DNA of 10,330 nt from Turicibacter sp. (GCA_030531025.1 JAUMTV010000091.1:1864-12193), one strand, 5' to 3'; shown: positions 1 to 8,273, counted from the stretch's first letter. Notes: generated by a model from the sequence alone, not told the origin. Program-made: numbers and translations.

Positions 1-33
1 CAAACTTGAATCTTTATTGCGATTTACTCACTG

Positions 34-62
34 ATTATATCATCATAATCACAATATATGAA
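34..62 (-). promoter_or_regulatory. Sigma-A promoter with extended -10, reading out of the left edge
   Basis: On the minus strand the -10 is TATAAT (34-39) preceded by TG and one base, making TGATATAAT, an extended -10. A -35-like TTCATA (57-62; 4 of 6 matches to TTGACA) lies exactly 17 bp upstream. It is downstream of the bofA terminator, so it most likely drives a minus-strand gene beginning left of position 1. The gene itself is outside the window. Confidence 0.55.
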
Positions 63-84
63 CAATCAAATTTTGGTTCTTTAT

Positions 85-114
85 ATAGAAAAAATGGATA
101 CCTTTGTATCCATT
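85..114 (-). terminator. Rho-independent terminator of bofA
   Basis: A perfect 9-bp inverted repeat, AATGGATAC at 93-101 and GTATCCATT at 106-114 with a 4-base loop. On the minus strand it is followed by a short T tract. It begins immediately after the bofA stop codon. Confidence 0.8.
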
Positions 115-321
115 CTAAACTAAAACTATTTTGGTCAAAACATACACAAGAATAAACCCAGGTATTCCAAGAGTACCTGTTATAAATGAAGTAATGTAAT
201 TGAGAGGAACTGATGCACTAAAGTAAACTCCTATAATGTTAAATAGATATAGTGCAAATACTCCTATAATAAAACGCTTGATTAACCATCCGATTGCTTT
301 CATGATACTGTTATAAAACAC
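115..321 (-). CDS. bofA: BofA-family pro-sigma-K processing inhibitor
   Basis: In Bacillus, BofA is a small membrane protein that holds the SpoIVFB protease inactive in the mother cell, delaying sigma-K activation during sporulation. This 62-68 residue protein has two hydrophobic segments (about 15-35 and 45-67) and ends in the family pattern VPLNYITSFITGTLGIPGF. Its place just downstream of recR matches the Bacillus order dnaX-yaaK-recR-yaaL-bofA, here without yaaL. The start is uncertain. The frame opens at a GTG (319-321), but the strong AGGGAGGTGA site (338-347) is about 19 bases away. The ATG at 301-303 is even further unless the intervening hairpin (311-333) folds. It is somewhat shorter than B. 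subtilis BofA (about 87 aa). It has its own terminator and a candidate sigma-E promoter. Confidence 0.8.
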   Translation of the reverse strand: MFYNSIMKAIGWLIKRFIIGVFALYLFNIIGVYFSASVPLNYITSFITGTLGIPGFILVYVLTKIVLV

Positions 322-333
322 GATGTTTTATAA
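311..333 (-). other. Perfect 10-bp hairpin between the bofA ribosome binding site and its ATG
   Basis: TTATAAAACA (311-320) and TGTTTTATAA (324-333) are perfect complements around a 3-base loop. There is no T tract, so it is not a terminator. In mRNA it sits between the Shine-Dalgarno sequence (338-347) and the ATG at 303. Folding it would shorten the effective spacing from 37 to about 14 bases. The alternative GTG start lies partly in the loop and would be masked by the stem. Confidence 0.6.
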
Positions 334-358
334 CAAGTCACCTCCCTTCCTATTCAAA

Positions 359-388
359 ATCATATGCAAACATAAGTAACGATATAAC
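359..388 (-). promoter_or_regulatory. Candidate sigma-E-type promoter of bofA
   Basis: On the minus strand, CATATGAT (359-366) resembles the sigma-E -10 consensus CATACAAT. TTATATC (381-387) resembles the -35 core ATATT. The spacer is 14 bp, as expected. Transcription would begin near 350, a few bases ahead of the ribosome binding site. Known B. subtilis bofA is sigma-E dependent, which fits, but short AT-rich motifs can match by chance. Confidence 0.4.
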
Positions 389-421
389 TTGAATAGATAG
401 GATAAACTAACGGTTAAATAG

Positions 422-454
422 AAAATAGTTACTGCTTTATACAGTAACTATTTT
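422..454 (-). terminator. Rho-independent terminator of the dnaX-ebfC-recR operon
   Basis: A perfect 13-bp stem, AAAATAGTTACTG (422-434) with CAGTAACTATTTT (442-454), and a 7-base loop. It starts 3 bases after the recR stop codon. The minus-strand read continues in TTTTCTATTT. It separates recR from bofA. Confidence 0.85.
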
Positions 455-456
455 TC

Positions 457-1059
457 TTAGAATAATTCTCTACGTCCTTCTAACGCACGGATTAATGTGA
501 CTTCATCTGCATATTCGATTGAACGTCCCATTTCTAATCCACGTGCAATACGTGTCACTTTAACATCTGTATTTTTTAAAAGTTTAGCAATGTACTGTGA
601 GGTCGCATCTCCTTCAAGAGTTGCACTTAATGCTAAGATTAATTCTTTCACGTTCTCATCTTTTAATCGCTCAATTAACGCAGGGATTCCAATGTCTTCA
701 GGTCCCATTCCGTCTAATGGTGAAAGTACACCATTTAACACATGGTATAATCCTTTAAAGCCTCTCATACGTTCGATGGCGATGACATCTTTAGGATCTT
801 GTACTACTGCAATGACCGAGCGATCTCTATGTTGATCGGCACAAATACTACAAGGATCAGTATCTGTAATATGACCACAAATCGGGCATTTAAATAACTG
901 ACGTTTACTATCAATTAATGCTTTAGCAAATGTCGTAGCATCATCTTCTTTCATTGAACTAATGACATGAAATGCTAATCGTTCTGCTGTTTTGTTTCCG
1001 ATTCCAGGTAGCTTGCTAAAGCTTTCAATTAATTTCGTAATTGGTTGTGGATATTGCAT
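457..1059 (-). CDS. recR: Recombination mediator protein RecR
   Basis: RecR works with RecO and RecF to load RecA onto gapped single-stranded DNA in recombinational repair. The 200-residue length is typical. In order one sees an N-terminal helix-hairpin-helix ([15 protein letters not shown], 17-31) and a four-cysteine zinc finger (C58, C61, C70, C73). A Toprim domain follows, from about 80 to 175 ([16 protein letters not shown], then [13 protein letters not shown]). The ATG start follows AAGGAG at good distance. The stop codon of ebfC is 9 bases upstream, so the two are co-transcribed and RecR is the last gene before a strong terminator. Nothing looks damaged. Confidence 0.97.
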   Translation of the reverse strand: MQYPQPITKLIESFSKLPGIGNKTAERLAFHVISSMKEDDATTFAKALIDSKRQLFKCPICGHITDTDPCSICADQHRDRSVIAVVQDPKDVIAIERMRGFKGLYHVLNGVLSPLDGMGPEDIGIPALIERLKDENVKELILALSATLEGDATSQYIAKLLKNTDVKVTRIARGLEMGRSIEYADEVTLIRALEGRRELF

Positions 1060-1068
1060 GATTTCTCC

Positions 1069-1374
1069 TTAGAATAATCCTGGGATGTTCATCCCTTTTG
1101 TAAATTGACCCATTGTTGATTCAGTTTTTTCATCCACTTGGCGTAATGCATCATTTAAAGCTAATAAAATAATATCTTCTAACATTTCAACATCTTCTGG
1201 GTCAACAACAGATGGATTAATATTGATTTTATTGATTTGTTTTGTTCCTGTTGCTTCAACTGTTACCATTCCACCAGCTGCAGTTCCTGTAAATACTGAT
1301 TGTTCAATCTCTTGTTGTGCCTTCATCATATCGCGTTGCATTTTTTGAATTTTTTTCATCATCATTGGGTTCAT
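1069..1374 (-). CDS. ebfC: YbaB/EbfC-family nucleoid-associated protein
   Basis: A small dimeric DNA-binding protein of the YbaB/EbfC (B. subtilis YaaK) family, almost always encoded between dnaX and recR. The family binds DNA and is considered nucleoid-associated; its exact role is unsettled. The sequence begins with a methionine/lysine/glutamine-rich helix ([16 protein letters not shown]). The central part contains [10 protein letters not shown] and [14 protein letters not shown], and it ends in the hallmark [15 protein letters not shown] chose the ATG at 1372-1374 (101 aa), 11 bases from GGAG. A GTG nine bases upstream (1381-1383) is only 2 bases from that site, too close for it. The dnaX stop lies about 15 bases upstream, so translation is probably coupled. 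Confidence 0.95.
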   Translation of the reverse strand: MNPMMMKKIQKMQRDMMKAQQEIEQSVFTGTAAGGMVTVEATGTKQINKININPSVVDPEDVEMLEDIILLALNDALRQVDEKTESTMGQFTKGMNIPGLF

Positions 1375-1388
1375 ACTCTTCACTACTC

Positions 1389-3188
1389 CTATTCATCGAT
1401 TATGTTAACTAAGTCGGCCCCGTACATTTGTACGACATTATCAATAAAGCCGTTGTCTTTAGTTTGACCTTCCTCATTATAATTTATCACATTTTTAATA
1501 TCCTGACTATATTGTTTTAAGCGTGGCTCTTCTCCACGTTTTTTTTGTTCAAGATAACTTTGACGCTGTTCTAACCAAAATGCTTCTGGCATGACATTAA
1601 ATGGATATGGTGATCCAAATAAATAAGCTACAATCTGTTCTGCAACCTTACGATTATCTTCTCTTAATAGTCGTTTACATCCTGGTTCATGTTTATACGT
1701 TAAAATAAATCCTTCATCTGAAGCTGCAACGACATGACCATCTTGTAATAAAACAATAACCTCTTTATAATCAGGCATTAAAATTGGGTTAAGTTCTGAC
1801 CATTTTTTTAGAACTCGATCACGTGCTTCTTTTGTTGCCTTCGATAAGATTTGTTCAATCGTTAACATTTCTGGTGTAACATGCTCAGGTAAAATAATTG
1901 GCTCAGGTTCTTTCGGTAATTTTAATTCCACTACTTCTGGTTCGCTGAACAGATTCATTCTGTACTGAGTGTCAGTTTTAGTTATTGGGGGCTCTACTGA
2001 TTTTACTGGACCTGTGTGTTCGAGTTTTTTGACTAATCGTTTTAGTAGCACAACTTCCTGTTTTAAGTCATTAATCTCTGTTTGATAATCTTTATGATTT
2101 GTTGATTCATCGTTTGCATCTACTAAGCTTAATAGTCCAACTTCAAGCATAAGTTCAGGATGATTAGAATATCTGAGTTCTGATTGAAGTTTATTTAGTT
2201 TGAATAAATAGTTGATGACATCATTTGATTTTAAAGTTTCAACTAATTCTTTAAACATTGGGTCGCTTATTAATAGATTTGATACTGAGAGTTGTGACTT
2301 TTGATACACGAGTAAATCACGGTAAACAGTAATTAATCCGTCAATAATGCGACTCGGTTCTTTTCCATTTTCCGTCATATCTTTGATTAAATCGATGACT
2401 TTAGAAAAATCTAATTCTTCAATTCCTTTAATGATTTGTAATAGTTGATGACTAGCGATTGTCCCACTTAGGGCGTGTACATCATCTAACGTAATTTTAT
2501 CATCTGAATAGGAAATGACTTGGTCAAGCAAACTTAAGGCATCGCGCATTCCACCTTCAGCTAGTTCTGAAACGAGTTGAACGGCTTCTTCTTCATAGGC
2601 TAAGTCTTGTTGTTTAATAATTTCGACTAAGTGCTCATAAATTTCTTTCGTTGAGATCTGCTTAAAGTCAAAGCGTTGACAACGCGAGATGATTGTTGGT
2701 GGGATTTTATGTGGTTCTGTTGTAGCCAAGATAAAGATAACATGTTTAGGTGGTTCTTCTAGTGTTTTTAATAAGGCATTAAAGGCACCTGTTGATAACA
2801 TGTGAACTTCATCGATGATATATACTTTGTAACGGCCCATTGTTGGGGCGTATTTAACTTTGTCTCTAATTTCACGGATTTCATCGACACCGTTGTTACT
2901 TGCCGCATCGATTTCAAAAACGTCAGAATTTGATCCGTTTGTAATAGTTGTACAGTTTACACATTCATTACACGGTTCAGCCGTAGGATAGTTGATACAG
3001 TTAACAGCTTTTGCAATGATTTTTGCAATTGATGTTTTTCCTGTCCCACGTGGCCCACAGAATAAATATGCATGTGATAAGCGCTCATGTTTTAGAGCAT
3101 TTTGAATCGTTCTTACGATATGTTTTTGTCCTACGACATCACTAAACTTTTGAGGACGATGAGCGCGGTATAATGCATGATAAGACAT
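1389..3188 (-). CDS. dnaX: DNA polymerase III subunit gamma/tau (clamp loader)
   Basis: This is the ATPase of the clamp loader that places the beta sliding clamp on primed DNA and links polymerase to helicase. From the ATG at 3186-3188 it is 599 aa. It shows the conserved N-terminus YRAHRPQKF, Walker A GPRGTGKT (45-52), four zinc-binding cysteines (C64, C73, C76, C79), Walker B VYIIDEVH (122-129), sensor 1 ATTEPHKIP and the SRC arginine finger (R169). A collar domain and a charged tau-type tail follow. The frame stays open 27 codons further upstream, but that extension lacks a ribosome binding site and covers the promoter; AGGAG sits 7 bases before my start. Two A AAA AAA heptamers occur in the tail (see findings), so a shorter gamma form is possible. 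It is the first gene of the operon and ends in TAG. Confidence 0.97.
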   Translation of the reverse strand: MSYHALYRAHRPQKFSDVVGQKHIVRTIQNALKHERLSHAYLFCGPRGTGKTSIAKIIAKAVNCINYPTAEPCNECVNCTTITNGSNSDVFEIDAASNNGVDEIREIRDKVKYAPTMGRYKVYIIDEVHMLSTGAFNALLKTLEEPPKHVIFILATTEPHKIPPTIISRCQRFDFKQISTKEIYEHLVEIIKQQDLAYEEEAVQLVSELAEGGMRDALSLLDQVISYSDDKITLDDVHALSGTIASHQLLQIIKGIEELDFSKVIDLIKDMTENGKEPSRIIDGLITVYRDLLVYQKSQLSVSNLLISDPMFKELVETLKSNDVINYLFKLNKLQSELRYSNHPELMLEVGLLSLVDANDESTNHKDYQTEINDLKQEVVLLKRLVKKLEHTGPVKSVEPPITKTDTQYRMNLFSEPEVVELKLPKEPEPIILPEHVTPEMLTIEQILSKATKEARDRVLKKWSELNPILMPDYKEVIVLLQDGHVVAASDEGFILTYKHEPGCKRLLREDNRKVAEQIVAYLFGSPYPFNVMPEAFWLEQRQSYLEQKKRGEEPRLKQYSQDIKNVINYNEEGQTKDNGFIDNVVQMYGADLVNIIDE

Positions 3189-3225
3189 AAGAAAACTCCT
3201 ACTCTCTAGTTTGAAAATTATCTTG

Positions 3226-3234
3226 ATTATATCA
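3226..3234 (-). promoter_or_regulatory. Extended -10 promoter of dnaX-ebfC-recR
   Basis: The minus strand reads TGATATAAT, a perfect TATAAT (3226-3231) with the extended TG motif. The -35 position (around 3249-3254, TCATAC) is poor, as is common with extended -10 promoters. Transcription would start near 3219, giving a leader of about 30 bases before the ATG at 3188. Confidence 0.6.
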
Positions 3235-3387
3235 TAATTATTGACATTGTATGACGTCTTGTTACACATTTATGGTTGAAATGAGTTTTTTTATTTTTTG
3301 GTTTTAGTTTATTGCATTTTAATTAATTTACAAATAGTGTGAAATCTTATTAGTTTATGTAGTTTTATAAAGAAAGGATGAGACCTT

Positions 3388-4730
3388 TTGTCTAGAACGA
3401 GTAATTTAATGACTGAGGGTGTGATTTGGAAACAACTAGTCTTATTTTCTATTCCACTCTTAATCGGGAATTTATTTCAGCAGTTATATAATACGGTGGA
3501 CTCTATTATTGTTGGGAATTTTGTTGGAAGTCAAGCATTAGCAGCAGTCGGTGCGAGTACCCCTATTATTAACTTGCTAGTCGGATTTTTTATGGGGATT
3601 GCCACTGGGGCAGGAATCATTATTTCTCAATTTTTTGGTGCTCGTGATGAGTCTCGATTAAAATCATCAATTCATACGTCATTTGCACTAAGTATTTGGT
3701 TTGGAATTTTCTTACCGGTTGCAGGGATTATTTTCTCACCATATATTTTAAGAATCATGGGAGCGCCAGCAGATGTGTTTGATGATTCGGTGTTGTATTT
3801 AAGAATTTATTTTTTAGGAAGTTTATTTTTATTTCTTTATAATATGGGGCAGGAATTTTACAAGTGATTGGTGATTCGAAACGTCCGTTATATTATTTAA
3901 GTTTATCATCTGTTATTAATATTATCCTCGATGTTGTATTTGTTGTTGGATTCAAAATGGGAGTGGCTAGTGTTGCATTAGCGACATTAATTGCACAAGC
4001 TGTTTCAGCTATTTTATTAATGATTCAATTAATGCGAAGCAAAGAAAGTTATTCAGTTCATTTAAAAGAGATTAAGGTGGATAAGTTTATTCTAAGAGAA
4101 ATTACTATCGTGGGGATTCCAACGGGATTACAGCAAGTTATTATTTCGCTATCGAATGCCATTGTTCAAAGTAGTATCAATAGTTTTGGGTCCGATGCTA
4201 TCGCGGGATGTAGTGCTTATTTAAAACTAGATGGATTCATGATTTTACCCATCATGAGTTTTAGTATGGCTGCCACAACCTTTACTGGACAAAATTTAGG
4301 TGCCAAACAATATGGTCGTATCTATAAAGGAATGCGAACTTCCCTTTTAATTACAACGATTTATACGGTCTCTGCTTGTTTACTAATGTACTTCTTTGGT
4401 GCTGAAACACTGCGAATTTTCACTCAAGATGAAAATGTCCTTCACTATGGCCGTGTCATGTTAGATACGATTGTTCCAGCCTATTTATCATTAGCACTTA
4501 TGTAGTCACTTGTTGGGACAGTACGTGGAGCGGGAAAAACGATGATTACGATGATTATGTCCATTTTAAGTTTATGTGTTGTCCTTGTTTGTTTGATTTT
4601 CTTAGTGTTAACTTTTAATCCAAGTATTGAAGGTGGCTTCTTAGGATATCCGATTTCTTAGATTGTTGGTTTTATTTTAATGGCAATTTATACTTGGAAA
4701 TATAATTGGTTACCAAAAGAAAACGCGTAG
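3388..4730 (+). pseudogene. MATE-family multidrug/Na+ antiporter, inactivated by a frameshift and two TAG codons
   Basis: MATE proteins export cationic drugs across the membrane using Na+ or H+ gradients. The start is a TTG 9 bases after AAAGGA, followed by LMTEGVIWKQLVLFSIPLL and LFQQLYNTVDSIIVG, typical of the family. After M153, at the G run 3846-3849, one base is missing. The frame ends after FYK, while the family sequence continues in the next frame as AGILQVIGDSKRPLYYLS. That second frame meets TAG at 4503-4505, where Q is expected (LALM-[Q]-SLVGTVRGAGKT). It meets another at 4659-4661, where W is expected (GYPIS-[W]-IVGF), and ends at 4728-4730. With the deletion repaired it would encode about 447 aa with 12 membrane segments, the usual length, so this is a recent whole-gene decay rather than a truncation. 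It is the only plus-strand gene, between two minus-strand operons. No clear promoter was found. Confidence 0.93.
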
Positions 4731-4750
4731 ATGACTTCTACGCGTTTTTT
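4720..4750. terminator. Bidirectional terminator between the MATE pseudogene and phoU
   Basis: AAAACGCGTAGA (4720-4731) pairs perfectly with TCTACGCGTTTT (4737-4748) around a 5-base loop. T tracts follow on both strands: T6 on plus, and TTTTCTTTT on minus. The MATE stop codon is inside the left arm, and the phoU stop codon is 1 base beyond the right-hand T tract. It serves two converging transcripts. Confidence 0.88.
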
Positions 4751-4751
4751 A

Positions 4752-5417
4752 TTAGTTTAAATGGTAGCGGCGGCCTTTTAAAGCATATAATACTTCTTCT
4801 GCGATATTTGTGACGTGATCTCCAGCACGCTCAATATATTTATTAATTAAAATTGCATAGGCTGTTCCGAAGACTTTTCCATCAACTACTTGGATATGGG
4901 TGATTAAAGAAGCAAGTAGTTCATTGTAAATTTCGTCAACTTGTTTATCCATATCCGCCGCTTCTTTGATTTTTGCTTTGTTTTCTTCTTTTAGTCCTTC
5001 CATAACTAGTTTTAACATCGTAATGACGATTTCTAGCATGTGGACAAGTTTGTCTACGTTTTTCTCGTAGTGCTCTAATGATTCGTTTTGTTTAATTAAA
5101 ATGATGTATTCTGCAAGATTTTTCGTGTAATCAGCAATACGTTCATATTCAGTTGCTAAACGCATGACCATTAAAATTTTACGTAAATCGCTTGCTACTG
5201 GTTGTTGGCGAATAATAAAGATTGTAGCTTCTTCTGTAATATCTTCTTGTAAATCATCAATTTCTTGATCTTGTTTGATAATCTGTAAGGCAATTTCTAA
5301 ATCTAATGTTCTTAAGGCTTTAAGCGTATTTTCATAAGATTGGATTGTTAAAACAGATAATTTTTCAATTGCTTGAAGTAAGGCTTCATAATCCGTTTCT
5401 AATTTTGTTTTTTTCAT
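4752..5417 (-). CDS. phoU: Phosphate signalling/transport regulator PhoU
   Basis: PhoU is a cytoplasmic all-helical protein that restrains Pst transport and, in many bacteria, Pho two-component signalling when phosphate is plentiful. The 221-residue length is typical. Two PhoU repeats are visible, each with the metal-binding E-x-x-x-D helix: EYERIADYTKN (E92, D96) and YIERAGDHVTN (E196, D200). ATG start after an AGGGG-type site. It is the last gene of pstC-pstA-pstB-phoU, 17 bases after pstB, and ends in the bidirectional terminator. Confidence 0.96.
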   Translation of the reverse strand: MKKTKLETDYEALLQAIEKLSVLTIQSYENTLKALRTLDLEIALQIIKQDQEIDDLQEDITEEATIFIIRQQPVASDLRKILMVMRLATEYERIADYTKNLAEYIILIKQNESLEHYEKNVDKLVHMLEIVITMLKLVMEGLKEENKAKIKEAADMDKQVDEIYNELLASLITHIQVVDGKVFGTAYAILINKYIERAGDHVTNIAEEVLYALKGRRYHLN

Positions 5418-5434
5418 TCCATTTCATCCCCTTT

Positions 5435-6187
5435 TTATCCGAAGCGTCCAGTAATATAATCTTCTGTACGTTTGTCTTTTGGATTTGTAAAGATTTTATC
5501 TGTATCGTCAAATTCAATTAATTCTCCCATTAAAAAGAAGGCTGTTTTATCTGAAATACGAGCGGCTTGTTGCATTGAGTGAGTAACGATAACGATCGTA
5601 TATTTTTCTTTTAATTGTTCCATTAATTCTTCAACTTTTTGAGTAGCGATTGGGTCTAAGGCTGATGTAGGTTCATCCATAAGGATTACTTCTGGTTCCA
5701 TGGCGATAGCACGAGCAATACATAAACGTTGTTGCTGTCCTCCTGATAATCCCATGGCTGATTTATTTAAACGATCTTTAACCTCATTCCATAGTGCTGC
5801 ACCACGAAGTGAGTTTTCGACGATTTCATCTAATTTTTTCTTATCTTTAACTCCTTGGCAACGTGGTCCATAAGCGATATTATCATAAATGCTCATTGGG
5901 AATGGATTTGGTTTTTGGAAGACCATTCCGACACGCGTACGAAGCTTCATAACATCGATGTCTGAGTAGATGTCATCTCCATCAAGTGTCACATTCCCTG
6001 TGATTTTGACTGTTTCAATTAAGTCATTCATACGGTTTAATGTACGCAAGAAAGTTGATTTCCCACATCCAGATGGACCAATGAAGGCTGTTACTTTACG
6101 TTCTGGAATTTCAATATTAATATGATGTAAGGCTTGGAAGTTTCCATAGAATAAGTTTAAATCTGTGACGTTAAATTTAGGTTGCAT
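5435..6187 (-). CDS. pstB: Phosphate ABC transporter ATP-binding protein PstB
   Basis: This is the cytoplasmic ATPase that powers phosphate import through PstC/PstA. All ABC motifs are in order: Walker [10 protein letters not shown] (37-45), Q-loop VFQKPNPFP (Q91, the PstB-typical sequence), signature LSGGQQQR (147-154), Walker B VILMDEP (D171, E172) and switch H203 (VTHSMQQA). The PstB-specific YDNIAYGPR follows the Q-loop, and the 250-residue length is standard. AGGAG overlaps the pstA stop codon, which suggests translational coupling with pstA. No irregularities. Confidence 0.98.
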   Translation of the reverse strand: MQPKFNVTDLNLFYGNFQALHHINIEIPERKVTAFIGPSGCGKSTFLRTLNRMNDLIETVKITGNVTLDGDDIYSDIDVMKLRTRVGMVFQKPNPFPMSIYDNIAYGPRCQGVKDKKKLDEIVENSLRGAALWNEVKDRLNKSAMGLSGGQQQRLCIARAIAMEPEVILMDEPTSALDPIATQKVEELMEQLKEKYTIVIVTHSMQQAARISDKTAFFLMGELIEFDDTDKIFTNPKDKRTEDYITGRFG

Positions 6188-6201
6188 TCCTTTTCACTCT
6201 C

Positions 6202-7368
6202 CTAATAGTTTGCTTTACTGAATTTTTTCGAGATTAAGCGTGAAATTAAGTTTAATGTAAAGACGATCACAAGGATGACGATTCCAATAGCTGCTGCCAT
6301 TTCAACGTTCCCTGATTCTTTTACTTCAACATAAGCACGAACTGTTAATGATGTTCCAGTTTCAAATAACGAAAGATTTCCGCTTGTTGGGTTGATTGGT
6401 AATTTAGCAAATGTTCCGATTGTAAATAGTAAGGCTGCTGATTCCCCAATTGTACGTCCAATTGATAAGATAACCCCAACTAAAATACCTGGGATAGCAC
6501 TTGGTAAAACAACTTTTGATAAAGTTTGAATTTTATTAGCTCCAAGTCCGTATGATGCTTCACGGTAGCTCATAGGAACAGCTTTTAACGCTTCTTCAGT
6601 TGTACGCATCATTGTTGGAAGTAATAAAATCATCAGTGTTAATCCACCTGATAAAATTGACATTCCAAGTTTTAATGTGTTAGCGAAGATTAACATTCCA
6701 AATAATCCGTATACAACTGATGGAATTCCTGATAGAACTTCGGTTGCAAAACGAATTAAGTTAACTAATTTCCCTGGTTTTGCGTATTCCACCATATAGA
6801 TGGCTGCTAAGATTCCGACTGGTGCCGAGAATAGTAAGGCAACTAAGATTAACATTAAAGTTGAGACGATCATTGGGAAGATTCCTCCACCTGGTGAAAC
6901 AACTTTAATCATTAATGTATCACTTGCATTTAAAGCGTTGATGATGTCATTTGCATCTGTATCAGCTTTAATTTTTAAGTTTGCTCCTTCTCCATTAATT
7001 TGTTCTAGTTGGTATCCAACTTTAACTGGGAAGGCTTCATCTGCATTATTCTTTGCATGTTTTACTGGTGATTCATCATCAATCCAAGCGACTTCATAAC
7101 CATGTTCATTTGGTTCAATGGCAATCCCTAAGTTTTCTGAAAATAAGGCGTCACTTGATAATGAACTTGGCGCTGTGTAAGATTGATCGCTCGTTACGTT
7201 GACATATTGAGTTTGTGATTCATAGTCATTCGTTAAGAAGTCCCATGAGATTTTTGACCATCCATTGGCGAAGATAAATGCAACGATAGTGATTAAAATC
7301 CCAACTGAGAACGCTGCCGACAACCAAATTAGGCCATTTAGTAAGTTATCTTTAAGTTTACGAGACAT
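6202..7368 (-). CDS. pstA: Phosphate ABC transporter permease PstA with an extracytoplasmic PDZ-like insertion
   Basis: PstA and PstC form the membrane channel of the phosphate importer. The 388 residues exceed the usual 280-300. TM1 is at about 13-35, then an extracytoplasmic stretch to about 160, then five more segments (about 163-194, 211-230, 237-257, 291-311, 357-380). The cytoplasmic EAA loop, which contacts PstB, is EASYGLGANKIQTLSKVVLP (270-289), followed by GRTIGESAALL. The extra length lies in the first outside loop. Residues 79-157 read like a PDZ domain: NLGIAI at the start, ESPVKHAK, VGYQLEQING, DANDIINAL and a closing TLMIKVV strand. The ATG overlaps the TAA of pstC by one base (TAATG), with AGGTGAT upstream, so translation is coupled. 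The PDZ call is by eye. Confidence 0.95.
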   Translation of the reverse strand: MSRKLKDNLLNGLIWLSAAFSVGILITIVAFIFANGWSKISWDFLTNDYESQTQYVNVTSDQSYTAPSSLSSDALFSENLGIAIEPNEHGYEVAWIDDESPVKHAKNNADEAFPVKVGYQLEQINGEGANLKIKADTDANDIINALNASDTLMIKVVSPGGGIFPMIVSTLMLILVALLFSAPVGILAAIYMVEYAKPGKLVNLIRFATEVLSGIPSVVYGLFGMLIFANTLKLGMSILSGGLTLMILLLPTMMRTTEEALKAVPMSYREASYGLGANKIQTLSKVVLPSAIPGILVGVILSIGRTIGESAALLFTIGTFAKLPINPTSGNLSLFETGTSLTVRAYVEVKESGNVEMAAAIGIVILVIVFTLNLISRLISKKFSKANY

Positions 7369-8273
7369 TAACGATCACCTGCCTTTTTTTGAATGCGTGA
7401 TAATACTAAGTTGATCACCATAATAAAGATGAATAAGATGACAGCTGTTGAGAATAGCATTTGCTCATGCATTTCAGCTGCGTATCCTTGTTCTAATGCG
7501 ATATTGGTTGTTAATAAACGAACACGGTCGAAGATTGTGTGTGGAATTCCTGATTCAGGGTTCCCCGCTACTAAGATAACAGCCATCGTTTCTCCGATTG
7601 CACGCCCTACCCCTAAAATAACTCCCGTTAAAATTCCTGATTTAGCGGCTGGTAAGACAACTTTAAAAATAGTTTGCATTTTTGATGCACCAAGTGCTAA
7701 TGATCCTTCTTTATAACTTTGCGGAACAGCACGAATTGATGTTTCAACAACAGCGACAATCGTCGGTAAGATCATAATTGTTAAAACCACAATAACTGCT
7801 AATAATGAATCCCCACTTGGATTTGGAGAAATTTGTTTAACTAATGGTGTAATTACAGCGAAACCAAATACCCCATATAAAACTGATGGGATAGCCGCTA
7901 ATAATTCAACCGCAGGACGAACGATATTTGCTAATGGTTTCGGTGCTACCTCAGCAATGAAGACTGATGTTAATAATGCAATTGGTACCCCGATTACAAT
8001 TGCTCCAAGTGTTGCTAAAATTGAACTGATAATCATATATCCAATTCCATATTGTCCACTTTGAGGCGTCCATTGGAGTCCTGTAATAAAATCTATAAAG
8101 TTATATGTTCCAAATTGGTTATTTGGGAAGAATGGCGCAAGCCCTTTTCCGAAAATAAAGATAATAATTAATGCTACACTAATGACCGCAAAAAGCGCTG
8201 CTAATAGAAATAGAACATGGAAGAACTTTTCTAAGAATACGCGTTTACGATTAAGGGTCATGTCTTTTTTCAC
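7368..8273 (-). CDS. pstC: Phosphate ABC transporter permease PstC
   Basis: PstC is the partner permease of PstA. I start it at the GTG at 8271-8273 (301 aa, MKKDMTLNRKR...), which is 8 bases after GAGG (8282-8285). Earlier GTG/TTG codons at 8280-8282 and 8277-8279 overlap or crowd that site. The first membrane segment is at about 17-42, then an outside loop (GLAPFFPNNQFG), then five further segments. The EAA loop is KEGSLALGASKMQTIFKVVLPAAKSG. The PstC/PstA hallmark GRAIGETMAVILVAGN follows, and LAAIPSVLYGVFG is also conserved. The size is normal, unlike PstA. First gene of the transcript, about 50 bases downstream of a promoter with PhoP boxes. Confidence 0.97.
   Translation of the reverse strand: MKKDMTLNRKRVFLEKFFHVLFLLAALFAVISVALIIIFIFGKGLAPFFPNNQFGTYNFIDFITGLQWTPQSGQYGIGYMIISSILATLGAIVIGVPIALLTSVFIAEVAPKPLANIVRPAVELLAAIPSVLYGVFGFAVITPLVKQISPNPSGDSLLAVIVVLTIMILPTIVAVVETSIRAVPQSYKEGSLALGASKMQTIFKVVLPAAKSGILTGVILGVGRAIGETMAVILVAGNPESGIPHTIFDRVRLLTTNIALEQGYAAEMHEQMLFSTAVILFIFIMVINLVLSRIQKKAGDR

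Noticed and set aside
497..835. Plus-strand open frame opposite recR
   Set aside because: It lies wholly antisense to a conserved gene and has no recognisable domain or ribosome binding site. Similar antisense frames at 6800-7099, 7393-7716, 9538-9921 and 9872-10054 were dropped for the same reason.
3189..3269. Longer DnaX starting at 3269
   Set aside because: The extra 27 residues are not DnaX-like, have no ribosome binding site and overlap the extended -10 promoter. The conserved N-terminus begins at 3188.
3388..4505. Two separate adjacent MATE half-proteins
   Set aside because: The second half has no start signal of its own, and the family sequence runs continuously across the frame change at 3846-3850.
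4503..4661. Two in-frame TAG codons in the MATE gene as a sign of TAG recoding or readthrough
   Set aside because: dnaX, pstA and bofA all end in TAG at natural protein ends, and the MATE gene also carries a frameshift, so ordinary gene decay explains it.
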